A DNA stretch of 64,000 bases, from the NCBI GenBank assembly GCA_003134815.1, contig PLCO01000012.1:62001-126000 (forward strand), written 5' to 3'. The notes beneath the pieces are model-generated. The model saw only the letters and a list, made by a program, of their open reading frames with translations. It made no database searches and was not told where the DNA came from. Position 1 is the stretch's first letter; every line of letters begins with the position of its first letter. The translations under genes were made by a program, and so were the position numbers. Shown here in pieces: positions 8,625 to 17,760 of this stretch. This DNA comes from Acidobacteriaceae bacterium (GTDB lineage: Bacteria; Acidobacteriota; Terriglobia; Terriglobales; Acidobacteriaceae).

Positions 8625-10292
8625 ATGGCAACTGCAAACTTTAACGGAATTCGTGTTCTCAGCCTCGAGTCGCGCCGTGCCGTTGAAGCGAGCAAACTGA
8701 TTCGCACGTATGGCGGCGAACCGCTCAGCGCTCCCGCAATGCGGGAAATCCCCATGAACTCCGACGGACCGGTGATTGAATTTGCCGAAGCGCTCATCGC
8801 CGGCGCATTCGATCTGGTCATTTTCACCACAGGCGTCGGCGTACGTACTCTCATCAAGACAGTCTCCGAGCACATGAACCGCGAGAAGTTTCTCGCCGCT
8901 TTGCGGGCGGTCAGGATTGCCGCGCGTGGACCGAAGTCATCCAGTGCGCTGCGCGAAGCCGGGATTCCCATTACGGTCGTCGCGCCCGAGCCATTCACAT
9001 GGCGCGCACTTGTTCAGGCAATGGAAGAGAAGTTTGGAAGTGACCTGACGGGGATGAATATCGCCGTACAGGAATATGGCACGTCCAACCCCGAGCTTCT
9101 GACTGCACTCGCGGAAAAGAGCGTTTCAATTACGCGCGTCCTGGTGTACCAATGGGCGCTACCCGAGGATGTTCAACCGTTACGCGAGGCCGTCATTGCA
9201 CTTGCCCATGGGCACGTCGACGTTGTGCTTTTCATGAATGCAGGGCAGGTCGCTCATCTCTTCCTCATGGCGGAGCGCATGGGATACACCGATGCACTTT
9301 ACGAGGGGTTCCGCTCCACCGTAATCGGTTCCATCGGGCCGAGCACCACGGAAGGCCTCTCCACGTACCGGCTTGTGCCCGATTACGAACCATCGCAATC
9401 GAAGATGGGATTTCTCATCAAGGAAATCGCGGAGAGTGCCGAGAATTTGCTGAAGCAAAAACGTGCGGCGGCTGCTCTCCATGTCTCAAACAGCACCCCT
9501 GGCCCGATCAGCCCGCTGCTTGCGAGTAATCCGGCGGATGGGCAGACCGACAAATCGACCATTTCCGGCGTAGACTTCCTTCACGAAATTGGCAGCCGTA
9601 TGGCGGCATCGGATCCGCTGCACACGGTGCTGAATCGTATTGTTGACTTTGCCTGTTCTCTCATCCAATGCGATTCCTGCTTCGTTTATCTGCTCGAAGC
9701 CGATCAACTGGTCTTGCGCGCGTCGAAGAACCCTCATACCGATCTTGTCGATCATCTCGGCATCTGGCTTGGCCAGGGCATTACAGGCTGGGTTGCCTGG
9801 CATCGCGAGCCCGTCGCTATTCCCGAGAAGGCCCTCAAAGATCCGCGTTTCCAGCGCTTCAAGAACCTGCCGGAAGACACCTTTGAGGCGTTTCTCTCCG
9901 TACCGATCCTGTGCCGCAGTAAATTGATCGGCGTGATCAACTTACAGCATCGCAAGCCGTACTACCATACCGAGCAAGAAGTACGGCTGCTTACCGCGGC
10001 GGGTCATCTCGTTGGCGCGGAATTGGAGCGAGCACGCCTTGAAAGCGAGAATTTGGAACTCTCCGACCGCTTGGAATCCCGGAAGCAGATCGAGAAAGCC
10101 AAGGGAGTGTTGCAGCGCGACTTCGGACTCGACGAAGATACTGCTTACAAAGCCTTGCAGCGCGAGAGCAGGCAGCGGCGCAAATCGATGCGAGAAATCG
10201 CTGAAGCAATACTGCTGAATGACGATCTGCGCAAGACCCGCTGGCCGTTTGCAGCCCAGGTGAGCGAGGGAGAGTCGTCGTCCCAGGGGTAA
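8625..10292 (+). CDS. HemD-like / GAF / ANTAR antiterminator for nitrate assimilation
   Basis: A 555-residue regulator with three parts. Residues 1-275 look like uroporphyrinogen-III synthase (FDLVIFTTGVGVR, two Rossmann-like lobes). Residues about 320-475 are a GAF sensor domain (LGQGITGWVAWHREPVAIP, SVPILCRSKLIGVINLQHR). Residues about 485-545 are an ANTAR RNA-binding domain (LESRKQIEKAKGVLQRDFG, ending in the three-helix segment with MREIAEAIL). ANTAR proteins bind twin hairpins in leader RNA and prevent termination; NasR does this for nas genes in Klebsiella. Its place between the two nitrate transcripts makes it their likely switch. The HemD part is probably a sensor, or links siroheme supply to nitrite reductase; I infer this. 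Confidence 0.88.
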   Translation: MATANFNGIRVLSLESRRAVEASKLIRTYGGEPLSAPAMREIPMNSDGPVIEFAEALIAGAFDLVIFTTGVGVRTLIKTVSEHMNREKFLAALRAVRIAARGPKSSSALREAGIPITVVAPEPFTWRALVQAMEEKFGSDLTGMNIAVQEYGTSNPELLTALAEKSVSITRVLVYQWALPEDVQPLREAVIALAHGHVDVVLFMNAGQVAHLFLMAERMGYTDALYEGFRSTVIGSIGPSTTEGLSTYRLVPDYEPSQSKMGFLIKEIAESAENLLKQKRAAAALHVSNSTPGPISPLLASNPADGQTDKSTISGVDFLHEIGSRMAASDPLHTVLNRIVDFACSLIQCDSCFVYLLEADQLVLRASKNPHTDLVDHLGIWLGQGITGWVAWHREPVAIPEKALKDPRFQRFKNLPEDTFEAFLSVPILCRSKLIGVINLQHRKPYYHTEQEVRLLTAAGHLVGAELERARLESENLELSDRLESRKQIEKAKGVLQRDFGLDEDTAYKALQRESRQRRKSMREIAEAILLNDDLRKTRWPFAAQVSEGESSSQG

Positions 10293-10354
10293 GCCAGCTC
10301 GCGAATTCAACAGGGCACTTGTGCCCGGCGGCAACTTTGCGTAAGATAATCTCC

Positions 10355-10412
10355 AAGGTGAGACTCAGCTGTCTCCCTTTTCTGCTAACCCTGCACCATG
10401 CCGTGCCAGGGT
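10355..10412 (+). promoter_or_regulatory. Twin hexaloop hairpins in the nitrite reductase leader, likely ANTAR target
   Basis: Hairpin 1 pairs AAGG+GAGAC (10355-10364, bulged T at 10359) with GTCTC+CCTT (10371-10379) around the six-base loop TCAGCT. Hairpin 2 pairs ACCCTGCAC (10388-10396) with GTG+CAGGGT (10403-10412, one bulged C) around the six-base loop CATGCC. Both have nine pairs, one bulge and a hexaloop with G at position 4, and they lie 8 bases apart. ANTAR targets are described as two hexaloop hairpins with conserved A1 and G4; G4 fits here, A1 does not. A weaker stem with GCCC and GGGC at about 10440-10458 could be the terminator, but its T tract is poor. Confidence 0.55.
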
Positions 10413-10536
10413 ATTCCAACTGAAAAGTCACTGCGTGATGCCCTGCAACGTGCGGGCTTGATCATGCCATCGCTGTCATTCGAGCGATCGTCGAGGCACC
10501 TCGGCGCAACTGTTTCAGAATCGAAGGGCATTCGGC

Positions 10537-12321
10537 ATGGAATCTCTTGTACCCAACAATCCGGTGGCTTTCAGTGCAGAGCAGAAGGAATATCTCCTCG
10601 GCTTTTTTGCGGGCTCCATGCAGCGAGGCATACGGCCTTTCGTAGGCCACACCCCGTCAGGTCTGCTGACAGACGATCTAGCCTCAAGCTTGGTCAATCG
10701 TGCCGAACCGGAAGAGGAAACCTTTCACGGAACGCCGGTTTCGGATCTCAGTCGCGAAGAATTGTGGAAGTACGAGCAGAACCCTCTCGATATCTGGGAC
10801 AAGCTTCTCGCTCATGCCGACGAGAATCGCGCGCTCCAAGCCGAAGATGTTTTTCGTTTCAAGTTTCATGGGCTCTTCTATGTCGCCCCGGCGCAGGACT
10901 CGTTCATGTTGCGGCTTCGCGCCCCGGGGGCAATATTGACGTCTTACCAGATGCGGGGCCTTGCCACGATCGCTGAACACTGGGGATCAGGACGTGCCGA
11001 CATCACGACGCGCGCAAATTTGCAGATACGCGAATTCCAGCCGCGGGATATCGTACGCGTTTTAACCAGCGTCCAGGCTCTTGGGCTCACTTCGCGTGGC
11101 TCCGGCGCGGATAACATACGCAACATTACCGCATCGCCTTTGTCGGGCATCGATCCGAACGAACTGATCGACTGCACTCCGTACGCCAACGCTCTCCATC
11201 ACTACATTTTGAACTCGCGTGACCTCTACGGGCTGCCGCGCAAGTTCAACGTTGCCTTCGATGGCGGAGGCGCTATCAGCGTAGTCGCCGATACCAACGA
11301 CATTGGCTTTGTCGCGGTGCGTATTGGCGAGGGCCGCAGTGTTCCAATTGGCGTGTATTTCCGCGTGCTGCTTTGCGGAATTACCGGGCACAGGCAATTC
11401 GCATCCGACTGCGGGCTCTTGTTGCGCCCAGAGCAGGCGATCGCTGTCACCGCCGCCATGATACGCGTCTTCATCGATCACGGCGACCGCACTGATCGAA
11501 AAAAAGCGCGGCTCAAATACCTGGTCGACAAGTGGGGTATTGTGAAATTCATTTCAGAAACAGAGAAGCGCGTGGCCTTTCCTCTGGTGCGTGTCTCTGC
11601 CGCGGAATGCGAGCCGCGGAGCGCTGTCGATCGGGCCGGTCACATTGGAGTCCACCCGCAGAACCAGGAAGGCCTGAATTACATCGGCGTTTCCGTTCCG
11701 GTTGGACGGCTGCCGGTAAACCAAATGCGCGCGATGGCCGACGTTGCCGAGGAATTTGGCAGCGGAGAGGTGCGGCTCACCGTTTGGCAGAATCTCATCA
11801 TTCCAAATCTTCCTTCAGAACGCGTGGAATTGGCCGTAGAGTGCCTCCGCGCCGCGGGGCTCAACTGTACCGCCGGCGCGGTTCTGCGCGGCACCGTGGC
11901 CTGTACCGGAAACCGTGGCTGCCGCTACTCAGCCACCGATACCAAGGCGCATGCCGTTGAGCTCGCTAACCTTCTCGATGTCCGGTTCAAGATCGATCAG
12001 CCAATCAATCTTCACGTGACGGGCTGTCCCCACTCCTGCGCGCAACATTATGTCGGCGACATCGGCCTCCTGGGCGCCAAGGTTAACGGTGAGGAAGGCT
12101 ATCAGGTCGTTATCGGCGGCGGATCCGACCAGGATCAAGGCCTGGCGCGCGAGCTTATCCCCGCCGTTGCTTTTACCGAGCTTCCTCCAATGTTGGAAGG
12201 CCTTTTCGCTGCATTTGAGGAACGCAGAAGTCCAAATGAGCCCTTTCTTCAGTTCAGCCGAAGGCACAGCATCCCCGAACTCCAATCGTTTCTCGCCGTG
12301 AAGGAGTCAGTGTCCCAATGA
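10537..12321 (+). CDS. nirA: Siroheme nitrite/sulfite reductase (NirA type)
   Basis: A 594-residue protein with two ferredoxin-like nitrite/sulfite reductase half-domains (FMLRLRAPGAILTSYQMRGL, then the second copy GRLPVNQMRAMADVAEEFG) and two siroheme-4Fe4S domains. The cluster and siroheme ligands are visible as CTGNRGC and, 40-45 residues later, CPHSC. It reduces nitrite to ammonium. The next gene is a CysJ-like diflavin reductase with a 4-bp overlap, so electrons probably come from NADPH through that partner rather than from ferredoxin. Nitrite rather than sulfite is inferred from the surrounding nitrate genes. GAAGGG lies upstream of the ATG. Confidence 0.88.
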   Translation: MESLVPNNPVAFSAEQKEYLLGFFAGSMQRGIRPFVGHTPSGLLTDDLASSLVNRAEPEEETFHGTPVSDLSREELWKYEQNPLDIWDKLLAHADENRALQAEDVFRFKFHGLFYVAPAQDSFMLRLRAPGAILTSYQMRGLATIAEHWGSGRADITTRANLQIREFQPRDIVRVLTSVQALGLTSRGSGADNIRNITASPLSGIDPNELIDCTPYANALHHYILNSRDLYGLPRKFNVAFDGGGAISVVADTNDIGFVAVRIGEGRSVPIGVYFRVLLCGITGHRQFASDCGLLLRPEQAIAVTAAMIRVFIDHGDRTDRKKARLKYLVDKWGIVKFISETEKRVAFPLVRVSAAECEPRSAVDRAGHIGVHPQNQEGLNYIGVSVPVGRLPVNQMRAMADVAEEFGSGEVRLTVWQNLIIPNLPSERVELAVECLRAAGLNCTAGAVLRGTVACTGNRGCRYSATDTKAHAVELANLLDVRFKIDQPINLHVTGCPHSCAQHYVGDIGLLGAKVNGEEGYQVVIGGGSDQDQGLARELIPAVAFTELPPMLEGLFAAFEERRSPNEPFLQFSRRHSIPELQSFLAVKESVSQ

Positions 12322-14111
12322 CCGCCGCAATTCCCTATGTTCCCGACAATGCTCCTTTCACGACGGAGCAGCGTGCCTGGCTCAACGGACTGCTCGCAGG
12401 GATGTTTTCGAGTGCTCCCCAGACAGTCGCTGAAGCCAAGCCATCTCGGCGCATTGCGGTGCTCTACGCATCACAATCGGGAACCGCCGAGGGACTAGCG
12501 CGCAAATTAGCCAAGGAATTGAAAACGATGGGGCATTCCCCAGCACTTTCCACGCTCGCCGGTTACACGCCAGCGGCTCTTGCCGCGGAATCATGCGCGC
12601 TGATTCTTGCAAGTACGTACGGCGATGGCGATGCCCCGGACGGGATCCAGCCCTTCTATGAGCAGCTTTGCCTCGAACACTTCCCTCGAATGGATAAGCT
12701 TTCTTATGCGGTCTTTGCGCTCGGTGACCGGCATTATGAGCATTTCTGCAAGTTTGGGAACGACCTCGATTCAAGGCTCGCTTTTCTGGGAGCGAACCAG
12801 ATTGCGGATCGCGTCGACTGTGACGTGGAAGTGGAAGAACCGTTCGCGCAATGGAAGGCCGCTATGGTTGCGCGCTTGAATGAGGACTCTCTCCTTCCAA
12901 CGCGAAGGGCGACAGCGACAACGAAGGAATCGAACACCCCGCAATCAGCGGAATCGGTCGGAAATTCTGAGTCTTCAGCCGCCAAGGCTTTTTCGCGCGA
13001 CCATCCATTGCTCGCTTCCTTGATCGATAAGAGATCTCTGACGCATGTTTCATCCACAAAATCCACCATTCACGTTGCCTTTTCGATTGAAGGAACTGGG
13101 CTCCGCTATGAAGTTGGGGATGCGTGCGGTGTCATCCCGACAAACGACCCGAACCTCGTTGCGGAGATTCTGCAAAAGCTGCACTTCAATGGCAACGAGC
13201 GGGTTCCGAGTGTAAAGGCAGGTACCACGACTCTCCACGATGCGCTGGTGCGTGAACGCCAAATCACGCGTTTGAATCGCAGGATCATTCAGGGATATGC
13301 CACGCGTGGCAATTGCACGGCGCTTCTGGATTTGCTGCAGCCGGAGCACCAGACCGCTCTCGATGCCTACGCTTACGATCGTGGTCTTATCGACCTGCTC
13401 ACCAAATATCCAGGTGTAATTGACGATCCAAACGAGCTTTTGGCCTTGCTGCCAAAGCTCACGCCGAGGCTTTATTCCATCTCGTCCAGTCCCGCGGCAC
13501 ATGCTGGACAAATCCATACCACGGTCGCAGTGGTGCGATTCACGGCCCACGATCGCGATCGCGGCGGTGTATGCTCCACATTCTTTGCCGACCGGACTTC
13601 AATCGCGGACCGACTCCCGATTTACATTCAGCCCAACAAGAAATTCAAACTGCCGACGAACCCCAATGCTGCGATGATTATGATCGGGCCCGGAACCGGC
13701 ATTGCCCCGTTTCGCGGCTTCCTGCATGAGCGCCAGGCGTTAGGCCACAAAGGGAGGAACTGGCTATTCTTCGGTGAGCGCAGCGAGGCCACCGATTATC
13801 TCTACCGCGAGGAGCTCGAATCGATGCATACAGACGGGCATTTAACGCGTCTTGACACGGCATTCTCGCGAGACAACCGTCACAAGATCTATGTCCAGGA
13901 TCGGATGCTGGAGCAAGCACCGGAATTTTGGAGTTGGCTGCAGGACGGAGCAAGCGTTTACGTTTGCGGCGACGCGTCGCGGATGGCGAAAGACGTGCGC
14001 GGGGCTCTCCGCCGCATTGCTCAGGAGCAGGGGGCAATGTCAGCTCAGGCCGCTGAGGAATATCTTGGAACGCTCAACGAAAAGCACCAATATCATCAGG
14101 ATGTTTACTGA
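12318..14111 (+). CDS. Diflavin NADPH reductase partner of NirA (CysJ-like)
   Basis: A 597-residue electron-transfer flavoprotein. Residues about 48-190 are a flavodoxin domain (YASQSGTAEGLARKL, ASTYGDGDAPDG). Then come a CysJ-type FAD domain (RLYSISSSPAAH) and an NADP-binding domain (GPGTGIAPFRGFLHERQ, FFGERSEATDYLY, YVCGDASRMAKDV), ending in the usual aromatic tail (DVY). It passes electrons from NADPH through FAD and FMN to the siroheme reductase. The ATG overlaps the nirA TGA (ATGA), which favours equal synthesis of the two chains. A low-complexity linker rich in Ser, Ala and Thr (about residues 193-225) joins the first two domains. Confidence 0.9.
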   Translation: MTAAIPYVPDNAPFTTEQRAWLNGLLAGMFSSAPQTVAEAKPSRRIAVLYASQSGTAEGLARKLAKELKTMGHSPALSTLAGYTPAALAAESCALILASTYGDGDAPDGIQPFYEQLCLEHFPRMDKLSYAVFALGDRHYEHFCKFGNDLDSRLAFLGANQIADRVDCDVEVEEPFAQWKAAMVARLNEDSLLPTRRATATTKESNTPQSAESVGNSESSAAKAFSRDHPLLASLIDKRSLTHVSSTKSTIHVAFSIEGTGLRYEVGDACGVIPTNDPNLVAEILQKLHFNGNERVPSVKAGTTTLHDALVRERQITRLNRRIIQGYATRGNCTALLDLLQPEHQTALDAYAYDRGLIDLLTKYPGVIDDPNELLALLPKLTPRLYSISSSPAAHAGQIHTTVAVVRFTAHDRDRGGVCSTFFADRTSIADRLPIYIQPNKKFKLPTNPNAAMIMIGPGTGIAPFRGFLHERQALGHKGRNWLFFGERSEATDYLYREELESMHTDGHLTRLDTAFSRDNRHKIYVQDRMLEQAPEFWSWLQDGASVYVCGDASRMAKDVRGALRRIAQEQGAMSAQAAEEYLGTLNEKHQYHQDVY

Positions 14112-14772
<661 letters not shown>

Positions 14773-17760
14773 CTATCCTGACCAGGAATTCCGGCTAGCG
14801 TCAGTAGTCGGGCTCAAATTGAGCATCAGTTCCTTGAGGTCTCGGTCACCAACTTTATTCTGCATCGCTTTGAGTGTGAGTTCCTTTACAAACTCGCGCG
14901 GATTCGGCTGCCCTAATGCGAACCGATAAAGCATCCGCTGCTTGCGAAGAAATCGATATTTCCTGATGTCGCGACTCTGTTCAAGTAAGAAAAAGTGCTT
15001 CTGCATTTTCATGTCTGGAACAACCCACCAAGGGACGATTCCGTTTGCCGCTTCGTCAGAAGCACGTTCCGCCTCCTCTTCTAAGAGATTCCACGGAGAT
15101 CCCGGTTGAATCCCACTTATCTTGGAACCGTGCGTCCGAGCGAGCGCTCGTCGAACTCCCAGGCCCAGGAATCGCTGTATCCGTCCTTCACGCTGCTCCA
15201 GGTCAAGCGGCGTGCTGCATAGATCCCAATGCACGATGCGGTCGCACCATACATGAAAGTCGAGTCCTTCTTGGCCGACTGAAGTCGAAGCAAGTAGGAA
15301 AGGTCGGAAGGGTGAATTAAAGGCCTTTCGCACTTCATCGGGACGCACGGCTTTGCCGCCATCAAAGCGCTCGGTGCTGCCGAACGCAACGGCCGCGCGG
15401 CAAGCAATGCGAAAGCCATCCTTTTCCGATGCACCGGAACCGCGTCGCCGGGCGACGTGAAAACTGGATGCACCCGGCGATAACTGGAGGGCATCGCGCA
15501 ACTCTACCGCAATCCCATTGAGGGTCGCTTTGGGCTTCTTTGCCGCTTGCCAAATATGCTCATCCAGGACGGCTTCAAGGCAGCCATCGCGAACCAGGTC
15601 GCGCATCTGCTCGATCGCTCCTCGTTTCGCTGTCTTCTTCAGAAAAACGGGATCGTCAAGATACGTGCGAAGCGCCTTCCAGGTGAGTTCTGCCAGACCC
15701 TGCTCTGGCAATACTCCTAACCGTTGTCCCATTGTTTCCGCAGTGCGTTGGTAACGGTAAAACGCTCGACCGCATACGACCCCGGGGGCCTCCACTGCAA
15801 GCTCAGCAAGTGCACGCAGTTCGCGGCGGCTGATGGAGTCCACATGCATGAGACGTGGCAGCGCATCTTCGGTGATCTCTCGCCATGCCTGTTGCATTCG
15901 TCGGCATCGGTCCCCTCCGAACTCGCTATCATGCTGCGCTTCGAGAGAGAGCAGGAGCTTCCAAATGTTTCTTCTCCGCCTGCGGTCCTTTTGCGTGCGG
16001 TCGATGATCCCAATTTTAAGATCTCGCAGGAGGTTCCTCAAGCTTCGCTGTGCCCCTGCGCGCACGGCATCAAATCCCTGACCCACATAGAACTGGGGAT
16101 CGAAGTGCCTGATCAGCAGGGGCGACGGATAAAACATTGAATACACCGCGCCGCTGGCGCGAAGACGCGGTTGGCGCTTGTCGCGCACATTCTCCGCCGA
16201 GAGACTCATTAACGAGGCGACTGCTCCCGGTGTCGCCCGGAAGCGGCTGAAAAGGAGCAGTTTCTGACCTGCATCATCTTTTAAACCGCGCCACGGTCCA
16301 CTTAGGTCCCACCATGGAAGTGAGGGCGCACACCAGGGGAGGATCAGCTGCCCAGGCGGACAGAGCTCTTGAAGTTTGCGCAGTTTGGCGCTTCCAAGCG
16401 CTTCCGGGCCCGACTTCGTTCCACTTCGGTTGATTCGGCAGGGCGCGCCCGGCGGAGAGAGCAGATTCTCCTTACTCTTTCTCCAGGCCTTGTAGCCTTT
16501 TCCGAGACTCTGCGTCGGCAGCGGTACTGAGAGCCAATATGCGACCGCATCTCCGGGATAACAGCACCGGTCGCGCACCACGCCTTGCTCCCGAGTTCGC
16601 CGAAATCCAGCCGCGAGGTGCTTGTACATGGCCAGATCCTCGCCAACCAGCTGGATTTGCTGCTGTTCATCAAGATCATCCGGGGGCTCCATGTCTTCGA
16701 ATTGCAATCGTTCAGTGCGACTGATATATCGTTTAAGAAAGTCTTCGAGGCTCGACTTCGCCACCTCCACGGTTGCTCTGTTTTGGGATGCCGCCGCGGT
16801 ATCGGCCTCCAGGTAGGCATACAACGCGCTGCTGAATTCCGCGAAGAGTGTGGCGGCTTCTGTTGCGATGCGTTGGTCGCCACCGGCAAGAAAGGCGAGC
16901 AGTTTGTAGAGACTTTCGTACTCCGAGCCGCGCTCGCCTTTTTTTTGCGACGCATCCAACAGCCTGAAAGGTGTTGCGGAAAGCAGCAGCACCCCGGGAC
17001 TTTGCGTAACGGCCATCGGGTGAAGAACACTCGAAAACAATGTTTTCTCATTGCTATTCAGCAAATCCCGGTAGCGCTGAAACTCATCGAGAATCAGCAG
17101 GTCGGGCCTGTGCGATTGAAGCAGCGTGAGTGCCAGTACGCTTCGCAGTTTTGTAAAGAACTTGTAGCGTTTCTTTGCGAGCTGTTTGAGTTCCTGCCTT
17201 ACGCATGTGGGCTTCACATTAAGCTCTTTGCACAGACAGAACTTGAAGCCGCGTACGATCTTATTCGTTGGCAAATGGATTCGGGTCTCGCTCGCCTTGT
17301 AGTTGGCCCAGTTCTTCGACCCAATCGTGAACAAGTCCTCCGGCAGATCGAGATCCGGATACGCCATTTCCAGTAATAACTCTATCCGTAGCCTTTCGGC
17401 TTTCTGGCCCGTTCCCCTCGTATGGAAGGATGTCTCTGGTGATAACGCATATACTTCCACTCTGCGTTGGATAGCCCCGGAATACGAAAACAAGCCCAGA
17501 CGGTCTTCCTTGGGCGCGCGAGCGCCGTTCGGCAACAACCGGTCCTGGTTCTGGTGAGCGATCGTATGTCCCGGTGCAACATAAAACACCCGGAGCGGCT
17601 TGGTGCCTGACTGGCTGAGCCGATCAATGACTCCAGCCGCAACCACGGTTTTCCCTAACCCAACTTCATCGGCAATCAAAAACCGGCGCTCTTTGCGCTT
17701 TCGCTTCAGCACCCGCACAGCTGCATCGACCGTCCGTTGCTGAAAAGGCATCGGCTTCAT
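14773..17760 (-). CDS. SNF2-like SF2 helicase of a helicase / PLD / 410-aa protein operon
   Basis: A 995-residue superfamily 2 helicase. Visible motifs are Walker A DEVGLGKTVV (residues 31-40), motif II DEFQ (225-228), motif III LLSATPF (259-265), and C-terminal motifs V/VI VGQEGLDFH and LEQREGRIQRF (about 830-880). The roughly 560 residues between the two helicase halves are unusually long and unlike standard Swi2/Snf2 insertions. The start overlaps the upstream PLD gene's TGA by 4 bp. Helicase plus phospholipase-D-like nuclease recalls DISARM (DrmD, DrmC), but DrmA and DrmB are absent, so I would not call it DISARM. A role in DNA defence is inferred. Confidence 0.8.
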   Translation of the reverse strand: MKPMPFQQRTVDAAVRVLKRKRKERRFLIADEVGLGKTVVAAGVIDRLSQSGTKPLRVFYVAPGHTIAHQNQDRLLPNGARAPKEDRLGLFSYSGAIQRRVEVYALSPETSFHTRGTGQKAERLRIELLLEMAYPDLDLPEDLFTIGSKNWANYKASETRIHLPTNKIVRGFKFCLCKELNVKPTCVRQELKQLAKKRYKFFTKLRSVLALTLLQSHRPDLLILDEFQRYRDLLNSNEKTLFSSVLHPMAVTQSPGVLLLSATPFRLLDASQKKGERGSEYESLYKLLAFLAGGDQRIATEAATLFAEFSSALYAYLEADTAAASQNRATVEVAKSSLEDFLKRYISRTERLQFEDMEPPDDLDEQQQIQLVGEDLAMYKHLAAGFRRTREQGVVRDRCCYPGDAVAYWLSVPLPTQSLGKGYKAWRKSKENLLSPPGAPCRINRSGTKSGPEALGSAKLRKLQELCPPGQLILPWCAPSLPWWDLSGPWRGLKDDAGQKLLLFSRFRATPGAVASLMSLSAENVRDKRQPRLRASGAVYSMFYPSPLLIRHFDPQFYVGQGFDAVRAGAQRSLRNLLRDLKIGIIDRTQKDRRRRRNIWKLLLSLEAQHDSEFGGDRCRRMQQAWREITEDALPRLMHVDSISRRELRALAELAVEAPGVVCGRAFYRYQRTAETMGQRLGVLPEQGLAELTWKALRTYLDDPVFLKKTAKRGAIEQMRDLVRDGCLEAVLDEHIWQAAKKPKATLNGIAVELRDALQLSPGASSFHVARRRGSGASEKDGFRIACRAAVAFGSTERFDGGKAVRPDEVRKAFNSPFRPFLLASTSVGQEGLDFHVWCDRIVHWDLCSTPLDLEQREGRIQRFLGLGVRRALARTHGSKISGIQPGSPWNLLEEEAERASDEAANGIVPWWVVPDMKMQKHFFLLEQSRDIRKYRFLRKQRMLYRFALGQPNPREFVKELTLKAMQNKVGDRDLKELMLNLSPTTDASRNSWSG

